This document shows, in pieces, positions 56,521 through 64,000 of a stretch of DNA of 64,000 nucleotides; position 1 is the first letter of the stretch, and every line of letters starts with the position of its first letter. The stretch covers positions 485,901,763 through 485,965,762 of the forward strand of contig NC_058524.1 of assembly GCF_904849725.1 (NCBI RefSeq), given 5' to 3'. Origin of the DNA: Hordeum vulgare subsp. vulgare. Its lineage: Eukaryota; Streptophyta; Magnoliopsida; Poales; Poaceae. Both the position numbers and the translations under genes were made by a program. The notes beneath the pieces were generated by a model that was not told the DNA's origin, searched no databases, and was given only the letters and a program-made list of their open reading frames with translations.

Positions 56521-58910
56521 GACAACGACGAGGCGGCGGCGCCGATCCACCGCCTGTCGTCCGACGCGCTGCACAATGTGTTGCTGCGGCTGCAGCTGTG
56601 GCACGCCGTGGCGTGCCGCCCCGTATCGCGCCTCTTCCGGGAGGTCCTCACGGCGTCGTTCCTCGCGCTGCTGTCGGCGCTCCGCCTGCTGCTGCTCCGC
56701 CACCCGCGCCCGGAGGGCGGGGGATGCCTCCACGCCTTCGACCCCGACCGCCGCGGCTGGCTCCGCCTCCCCTTCACCTCCTTCCTCCCCCACCAGGCCT
56801 TCTCCCCCATCACACTACAAGGAATATGCTAATACACGACGCTATTTTTTCGTCGCTACATCGTCACGGTTTTTAATTTACGACGATCTCACGATGAAAA
56901 ACCAAGCGTCGAAAACGGAGCGTCACAAATGAACAGCAGCGACGTTTTGATCGAAATCGTCGTAACTTTTAAGATGATTCCTGGATCGTCGTAACCTTTA
57001 CGACGATCCTAAATCGTCGTTGGCAATCAAACCCAGTCCTATGTGGCAGTCCTACGTGGCAAAATTACGACGAAATCAAAACATCATGGTCGAAATCAGC
57101 CCAACCCATTTCAATTGATCACATGGGTTGGTTTTATTTTTTTGGGCTTTTTCTTATTGGGCTTCTTTTTGGGCCTTAGCCTATTTACATCCACTTCTAG
57201 TATATTTTTTCGATTTTTTTTATCATTATAATTTGGGCCCTAGCCTTTTAATGCCCAAATACATTTGGTCCAGTTTTAGTTTTGGCCTTTTTTTCTTTTT
57301 TGAATTCAGCAACTTTTTGTTCTAGAACTTGGTTTCATTTCTATTTGTTGGGTCTTTTCAACCCAATTATTTATCCAATAATAAATCCAACACTATTTCA
57401 TATTCAAATCAAGAAAATTCCCAAGTCGAATTAAAATCATCCATCATATAACATCACATAATACATCTCTCAGGTTTACATAACACAATAACTAACTCAT
57501 GAATACATTTCCAAACACAGGAATATAGCAAGAACAGACAGAATTGCACAATAGAACAATGATACATTGCTAACAGTGGAGTTCATTCCACTCTCCTATG
57601 AGACATAGGTTCGGAAATTTTTATGTTGTGTTGATTTGAATGTCCCAAGGAGGGATCATCGACATCTTCTCACCACTTTCCTATCAACAGAGACTTTCCT
57701 ATCAAAGTTGTATAAAAGCTGCTAGTTGTAAAAAAACTATTATATGTATGAGTATGAACTTGTATTTAATTTTATAGATCCACCTACAATATATAGAAAA
57801 TTATCATCCAGTTGAGCAAATATGCTAACGTGTATGAATAAGCATCACAGATAAACGAGAGTTGATTCCTTTATAGCTATTCAATATCAGGCATGAAGAG
57901 GACATTAGTTGAAATAATTTTCTACCAAAATAATATCATAGCTATTCAATATCACCTCCTCCGGCTCCCTCCTCTACCTCTGGATCGAGACCGGCCCACC
58001 CCCCGCGCCCCTCCCTTCCTCCTCCTCCTCAACGTCGTCGCCCGCAGCCAGCGCAGCCCACCCGCCCAAGGCGCTCGCCGTCTGCAACCCGCTGGCGGGC
58101 ACCTACCGCCTGTTGCCCCCGCTCGGATTCGCCTGGGCGCGCCACGGCATCGTCCTCGTGGGGCCCGGCGGCGTCGTGCTCGTCCTCACCGAGCTCGCCG
58201 CGCTCTCCTACTCCCCGTCCGAGGGATCTGGCAAGTGGATGAAGCACCGCCTCTCGCTCCCCTCCAAGTCGCGGAGCCCCATCCTGGCCGCCGGCGCCCG
58301 CGTCGTCTTCATGCTCTACGACGTTAGCACCCCGTAGCGCAGCCAGGGGAAGCTCTTCTCCTGCCCGCTCGCCAGGCTCACCGGCGGCTGGGCCCCCATC
58401 GACCGCGCCTCCCGGGGCGACGTATTCGAGATCCTCAAGCGCCCCCGCCTGCTGCCCGGCGCGGGGGGGGGGGCGCGTCCTCATGATCGGCGGTCTCAGG
58501 TCGTCCTTCGCCCTCGATGCGCCTTGCTCCACGGTGCTCATCCTCCGGCTGGATCTGGCCACCATGGAGTGGGACGAGGCTAGCCGCATGCCCCCCAATA
58601 TGTACCGCTGCTTCACTGGCCTCTGCGAGGCTGCTGCACAGGGAAGCGCCATGCCCCCCGCCCCTGTTGCCGGTGGCAACAACAAGGTAAAGGTGTTTGG
58701 GGGTGATGGCAAGGTGTGGTTTGGAGGAAAGCACGTTCGCGGGAAGCTGGCAATGTGGGAGGAGGATGACGTAGGGAGCAGCGGCGACAAGTGGGACTGG
58801 GTGGACGGTGTTCCTGGATATGGCGATGGTGTAACCACGGCTTTGTGTTCGATGGTGGGTTCACAGCAATGTCGTGACCCTATGAAGGCTGATGGAAAAA
58901 ATATATCCCA
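56521..58910 (+). pseudogene. F-box-type gene copy, interrupted
   Basis: Part one, 56521-56812: an F-box-like N-terminus, IHRLSSDALHNVLLRL, VACRPVSRLFREVL, LHAFDPDRRGWLRLPF, ending AFSPI. After removing the insertion 56813-57951 it continues exactly in frame, TSSGSLLYLWIETGPP, ALAVCNPLAGTYRLLPPL, VVLVLTELAALSYSP, to a TAG near 58336 (STP*RSQGKLFSCP), then APIDRAS, DVFEILKRPRLLPG, a frameshift in a G run (58462-58476), MIGGLRSSFALDAPCSTVL, LATMEWDEASRMPP, KVWFGGKHVRGKLAMWEE, WDWVDGVPGYGDG. No ATG at the start: capture began after the first codons. Family knowledge: F-box proteins select substrates for SCF ubiquitin ligases; the beta-propeller-like C-terminus is inferred. GC content is far above the surroundings. 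Confidence 0.75.
56813..57951 (+). mobile_element. CACTA-like insertion in the F-box copy, right terminus atypical
   Basis: Begins CACTACAAGGAATATGC with ACGACG/CGTCGT sub-terminal words to about 57030. Flanked by TCA at 56810-56812 and 57952-57954, and the host frame is restored when one TCA and the insert are removed. The right end (GCTATTCAATA) lacks the expected inverted CACTA terminus, and TAGCTATTCAATATCA occurs twice near it (about 57876, 57938). Contains no ORF of note. Confidence 0.6.
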
Positions 58911-59932
58911 AACTGGTGCGTATGCGCTCAACTAATGGTTTTCCATTGATCCGGGACATCCATCTACTGCCTCAAGAGGAATTGATATCTCCATACATTT
59001 TATTTACATCGTACTTGGTTCTTAGCTTGATGAAATACTTCAGTTGTTGTACTTAATGAACATGAAATGATCTGTTGGTTCGTTGTTTCAGACATTGAAA
59101 TGATGCAGACTCTTCTATGTTTAGACGATAAAATGTTACATGTCGCATTTATAGGAACACGATTTTAGTGTGTTTAACTCGTAACTACATAGTATGCATT
59201 ATTAATGTGTGTTGGCCACATGCTCATGGTACCTTGATATATTAGTGATGTGCATCTGATGGATGCTTTGAACCGTTAGTAGCCTAATAAGTTTAAATTT
59301 GGATGATCAGGTTTGCTTTTTTTATCAGCTACCATTTTGGAAGTTGTGTATATATTTTCCTGTGATGCCATCTTTATTTTCGTATCTAGAGTGGTATCAA
59401 CTATTACTGCTGTTAGTGCTAGGAGTTCTGTGATATGTATTTTGTTGCCTGTGTCGCATCTAGGTCAACTTGATTGGACTTTTAGTTGAGACACGGCTCA
59501 TCAAATGATCGGATTAATTTAGGCAGCGAGTGTTTATACTGGCCGCACGGATTGCAGAGCCACTGCATATGAACTAACTGGACGTACATAAGTGTGGTCA
59601 TTGTTCAATACTTTGATGCCATAACAGTGGTAGTCATGCATTTGAGTCATAGGATCCCTGAGGTAGATGCCCTGATAGAGATTCTGAAACTACATGTAGG
59701 GAATCCCAATGGGCATATGTGTTCAAAACTTACCTGTAGGCTAGCCACCGGCCAAGTCTTATTTGCGAGTTTAGTGCGCTTTTTCCGTACGTCGCCAGCA
59801 TTTTTGCATAAAAGTCCCTCTGAAATTATTTTTATATGGCTGTTTGACTGATTACAATGTTGTTTTAGTGGTAGTTTTTCCAACTATCTAAGCATATTTT
59901 TTTACACCCGCTGCAACGCACGGGCCTCGGGT
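58419..59932 (+). repeat. Tandem unit 1 (1514 bp): F-box gene tail plus Helitron-like 3' end
   Basis: From GACGTATTCGAGATCCTC inside the F-box copy, through its C-terminal coding part and about 1 kb of 3' DNA, to ACACCCGCTGCAACGCACGGG and CCTCGGGT. Contains near its end (59785-59820) CGTACGTCGCCAGCATTTTT, which also occurs just inside the 5' end of element 2 (56434-56453). Confidence 0.9.
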
Positions 59933-61441
59933 GACGTATTCGAGATCCTCAAGCGCCCCCTCCTGCTGCCCAGCACGGGGGGTGCCGCGTCCTCATGATC
60001 GGCGGTCTAAGGTCGTCCTTCGCCCTCGATGCGCCTTGCTCCACCGTGCTCATCCTCCGGCTGGATCTGGCCACCATGTAGTGGGACGAGGTTGGCCGCA
60101 TGCCCCCCAATATGTACTGCTGCTTCACTGGACTCTGCGAGGCTGCTGCACAAGGAAGCACATGCTCCCCGCCCCTGTTGTCGGCGGCAACAACATGGTA
60201 AAGGTGTTTGTGGGTGATGGCAAGGTGTGGTTTGGCGGAAAGCGCGTTCGCGGGAAGCTGGCAATGTGGGAGGAGGACGACGTAGGGAGCAGCGGCGGCA
60301 AGTGGGACTGGGTGGACGGTGTTCCTGGATATGGCGATGGTGTATACCGCGGCTTTGTGTGGTGGGTTCACAGCAATGCCGTGACCCTCTGGAGGCTGAT
60401 GGAAAAAAGATATCCCAAACTAGTGCGTATGCGCTCAACTAATGGTTTTCCATTGATCCGGGACATTCATCTACTGCCTCAAGAGGAATTGATATCTCCA
60501 TACATTTTATTTACATCGTACTTGGTTCTCAGCTTGATGAAATACTTCACTTGTTGTACTTAATGAACATGAAATGATCTGTTGGTTCGTTGTTTCAGAC
60601 ATTGAAATGATGCAAACTGTTCTATGTTTAGACGATAAAATGTTACAAGTCGCATTTATAGGAACACGATTTTAGTGTGTTTAATTGGTAACTACGTAGT
60701 ATGCATTATTTATGTGTGTTGGCCACATGCACATGGTACCTTGATATATTAGTGATGTGCATCTGATGGATGCTTTGAACTCTTAGTAGCCTAATAAGTT
60801 TAAATTTGGATGATCAGGTTTGCTTTTATTTATCAGCTACCATTTTGGAAGTTGTGTATATATTTTTCTGTGATGCCATCTTTTTTTCGTATCTAGAGTG
60901 GTATCAACTATTACTGTTGTTAGTGCTTGGAGTTCTGTGATATGTATTTTGTTGCCTGTGTCGCATCTAGGTCAACTTGATTGGACTTTTATTTGAGACA
61001 CGGCTCATCAAATGATCGGGTTAATTTAGGCAGCGAGTGTTTATACTGGCCGCACGGATTGCAGAGCCACTGCATATGAACTAACTGGACGTACATAACT
61101 GTGGTCATTGTTCAATACTTTGATGCCGTAACAGTGGTAGTCATGCATATGAGTCATAGGATCCCTGAAGAAGATGCCCTGATAGAGATTGTAAATCTAC
61201 ATGTAGGGAATCCCAATGGGCATACCTGTTCAAAACTTACATGTAGGCTAGCCACCAGCCAACTCTTATTTGGGAGTTTTGTGCGCTTCAGTCGTACGTC
61301 GCCGAAATTTTTGCATAAAAGTCCCTCCGAAATTATTTTTATATGGCTGTTTGACTGATTGCAATGTTGTTTTAGTGGTGGTTTTTTCCAACTGTCTAAG
61401 CATATTTTTTTTACACCCGGTGCAACGCACGGGGCTCGGGT
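59933..61441 (+). repeat. Tandem unit 2 (1509 bp)
   Basis: Same content as unit 1. The coding part is disabled by TAG for Trp (ACCATGTAGTGGGACGAG, about 60080) and small indels. Ends TGCAACGCACGGGG near 61433. Confidence 0.9.
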
Positions 61442-62952
61442 AACGTATTCGAGATCCTCAAGCGCCCCCGCCTGCTGCCCGGCGCGGGGGGCTGCCGCGT
61501 CCTCATCATTGGCGGTCTCAGGTCATCCTTCGCCCTCGATGCGCCTTGCTCCACAGTGCTCATCCTCCGGCTGGATCTGGCCACCATGGAGTGGTACCAG
61601 GCGGGCCGCATGCCCCCAATATGTACTGCTGCTTCACTGGCCTCTACGAGGCTGCTGCACAGGGAAGCACCATGCTCCCCGCCCCTGTTGTCGGCGGCAA
61701 CAACAAGGTAAAGGTGTTTGGGGGTGATGGTAAGGTGCGGTTTGGCGGAAAGCGCGTTCGTAAGAAGCTGGCAATGTGGGAGGAGGACGACGTAGGGAGC
61801 AGCGGCGGCAAGTGGGACTGGGTGGACGGTGTTCCTGGATACGGCGATGGTGTATACCGCGGCTTTGTGTTCGATGGTGGGTTCACAGCAATGCCGTGAC
61901 CCTATGAAGGCTGATGGAAAAAAGATATCCCAACTTGGTGCGTATGCGCTCAACTAATGGTTTTCCATTGATCCGGGACATCTATCTAGTGCCTCAAGAG
62001 GAATTGATATCTCCATACATTTTATTTACATCGTACTTGGTTCTTAGCTTGATGAAATACTTTAGTTGTTGTACTTAATGAACATGAAATGATCTGTTGG
62101 TTCGTTGTTTCAGACATTGAAATGATGCAGACTCTTCTATGTTTAGACGATAAAATGTTATATGTCGCATTTATAGGAACACGATTTTAGTGTGTTTAAC
62201 TGGTAACTACGTAGTATGCATTATTAATGTGTGTTGGCCACATGCTCATGGTACCTTGATATATTAGTGATGTGCATTTGATGGATGCTTTGAACTGTTA
62301 GTAGCCTAATAGGTTTAAATTTGGATGATCAGGTTTGCTTTTTTTATCAGCTACCATTTTGGAAGTTGTGTATAAATTTTTCTGTGATGCCATCTTTATT
62401 TTCGTATCTAGAGTGGTATCAACTATTACTGCTATTAGTGCTTGGAGTTCTGTGATATGTATTTTGTTGCCTGTGTCGCATCTAGGTCAACTTGATTGGA
62501 CTTTTATTTGAGACACGGCTCATCAAATGATCGGGTTAATTTAGGCAGCGAGTGTTTATACTGGCCGCACGGATTGCAGAGCCATTGTATATGAACTAAC
62601 TCGACGTACATAAATGTGGTCATTGTTCAATACTTTGATGCCGTAACAGTGGTAGTCATGGATTTGAGTCATAGGATCCCTGAGGTAGATGCCCTGATAG
62701 AGATTCTGAAACTACATGTAGGGAATCCCAATGGGCATACCTCTTCAAAACTTACCTGTAGGTTAGCCACCAACCAACTCTTATTTGGGAGTTTTGTGCG
62801 CTTTTGCCGTACGTCGCCAGCATTTTTGCATAAAAGTCCCTCCGAAATTATTTTTATATAGTTGTTTGACTGATTGCAATGTTGTTTTAGTGGTAGTTTT
62901 TCCAACTGTCTAAGCATTTTTTTACACCCGGTGCAACGCACGGGCCTCGGGT
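61442..62952 (+). repeat. Tandem unit 3 (1511 bp)
   Basis: Keeps what looks like the authentic C-terminus of the F-box frame, GVYRGFVFDGGFTAMP with TGA at 61897-61899, but lost one C near 61612 (frameshift). Ends with the 3' hairpin motif at about 62925. Confidence 0.9.
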
Positions 62953-64000
62953 GACGTATTCGAGATCCTCAAGCGCCCCCGCCTGCTGCCCGGCACGGGG
63001 GGGCGCCGCGTCCTCATGATCGGCGGTCTGAGGTCGTCCTTCGCCCTCGATGTGCCTTGCTCCACGGTGCTTATCCTCCGACTGGATCTGGCCACCATGG
63101 AGTGGGACGAGGTTGGCCGCATGCCCCCCAATATGTACCGCTGCTTCACTGGCCTCTACGAGGCTGCTGCACAGGGAAGCACCATGCTCCCCGCCCCTGT
63201 TGCCGACGGCAACAACAAGGTAAAGGTGTTTGGGGGTGATGGCAAGGTGTGGTTTGGCGGAAAGCACGTTCGCGGGAAGCTGGCAATGTGGGAGGAGGAC
63301 GACGTAGGGAGCAGCGGTGGCAAGTGGGACTGGGTGGACGGTGTTTCTAGATACGGCGATGGTGTATACCGCGGCTTTGCGCGGTGGGTTCACAGCACTA
63401 CCGTGACCCTGTGAAGGCTGATGGAAAAAAGATATCCCAAACTAGTGCATATGCGCTCAACTAATGGTTTTCCATTGATCCCGGACATCCATCTACTGCC
63501 TCAAGAGGAATTGATATCTCCATACATTTTATTTACAACGTACTTGGTTCTTAGCTTGATGAAATACTTCAGTCGTTGTACTTAATGAACATGAAACGAT
63601 CTGTTGGTTCGTTGTTTCAGACATTGAAATGATGCAAACTGTTCTATGTTTAGACGATAAAATGTTACAAGTCGCATTTATAGGAACACGATTTTAGTGT
63701 GTTTAATTGGTAACTACGTAGTATGCATTATTTATGTGTGTTGGCCACATGCTCATGGTACCTTGATATATTAGTGATGTGCATCTGATGGATGCTTTGA
63801 ACTGTTAGTAGCCTAATAGGTTTAAAAAAATCAGGTTTGCTTTTTTTTATCAGCTACCATTTTGGAAGTTGTGTATGTATTTTTCTGTGATGCCATCTTT
63901 ATTTTCGTATCTAGAGTGGTATCAACTATTACTGTTGTTAGTGCTTGGAGTTCTGTGATATGTATTTTGTTGCGTGTGTCGCATCTAGGTCAACTTGATT
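62953..64000 (+). repeat. Tandem unit 4, truncated by the window edge
   Basis: Starts GACGTATTCGAGATCCTC; coding part open from 63016 to 63414 (MIGGLRSSFALDVPCSTV ... GVYRGFARWVHS) with a small deletion near the C-terminus compared with unit 3. A 'gatcag' stretch near 63825 is altered by an A run. Confidence 0.9.

Larger units (their letters stand above)
56400..64000 (+). mobile_element. Helitron-like element 2 with tandemly amplified 3' part
   Basis: Starts TCTCCCCTAATAATAAAGC at 56400, immediately after element 1. Cargo is an F-box-type gene. The 3' end motif ACACCCG(C/G)TGCAACGCACGGG occurs at about 59904, 61413 and 62925, each time followed within 12 bp by a new copy of the gene's 3' part. 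Four units of about 1.51 kb start at 58419, 59933, 61442 and 62953; the last leaves the window. No Rep/helicase gene seen. Confidence 0.65.

Noticed and set aside
58029..58931. 300-codon minus-strand ORF over the F-box copy
   Set aside because: Antisense of GC-rich coding DNA; the plus strand carries the recognisable F-box-type frame, and equivalent antisense frames recur in each tandem unit.
58029..64000. Independent expressed F-box genes in each tandem unit
   Set aside because: Units start in mid-coding sequence without promoter or ATG, and each has frameshifts, stops or deletions.

Overview
The window is nuclear DNA from a large-genome grass, almost certainly Triticeae (wheat, barley, rye or Aegilops type). 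The evidence is the repeat content: Angela/BARE/WIS-like Copia elements (TGTTGGAAATATGCCC LTR starts, initiator-Met tRNA primer site), Sabrina-like and related Athila-lineage Gypsy elements (TGATACG...TCA LTRs, primer site TGGCGCCGTTGCCGGGGA), CACTA transposons and Helitron-like termini, packed in nested order. I see no intact host gene, no rRNA, no CRISPR array and no bacterial-style operon. This is intergenic, transposon-built DNA whose interest lies in its layering and in captured gene pieces. Family names are from memory of Triticeae repeats, not from a search. Layout: 1-1110 holds two pieces of a Sabrina-like LTR in opposite orientation. 1627-3847 is a decayed CACTA (En/Spm) TNP2 transposase, the oldest layer; its reading resumes at 36619. 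Into it went a minus-strand Athila-type Gypsy complex, 3848-36613, with three LTRs (3848-5355; 6890-6896 plus 17551-19070; 35088-36613). A second, plus-strand Gypsy element (6897-17550, 5-bp target duplication ATGAC) sits inside the middle LTR. It keeps an intact gag-protease frame but has no polymerase, and its 5' LTR carries a 2.49-kb insert flanked by a perfect 130-bp direct repeat. A CACTA element (23874-32739, 3-bp target duplication CAT) interrupts the reverse transcriptase of the Gypsy complex. It carries an eight-exon TnpA-like gene, retrotransposon gag pieces, minisatellites and about 1.9 kb of purine/pyrimidine repeats. 36619-37624 is the end of the old CACTA plus unclassified DNA. 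37625-46432 is a full-length Copia element on the plus strand and 46955-52356 a truncated one on the minus strand, tail to tail, so their LTRs form a 1.77-kb inverted repeat with a 522-bp gap. From 53087 to the window end lies Helitron-like DNA. Unit one (53087-56399) carries a MAP kinase kinase fragment and a spliced fragment of an acidic protein. Unit two starts at 56400, directly abutting the first, and carries an F-box-type gene split by a 1.14-kb CACTA-like insertion. From 58419 the 3' part of this gene plus the Helitron-like 3' end repeats in tandem with a period of about 1.51 kb (three full units and a fourth running off the edge). How the parts relate: retroelement frames are mostly broken by stops and frameshifts. 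The best preserved frames are the 687-aa gag-protease protein (11286-13349) and the TnpA-like gene (one nonsense, one frameshift). Target duplications and reading-frame continuity give the relative order: TNP2 CACTA first; then the Gypsy complex; then the CACTA and the gag-protease element inside it; then the 130-bp duplication event. The Helitron-like array at the right is the strongest candidate for something unusual.
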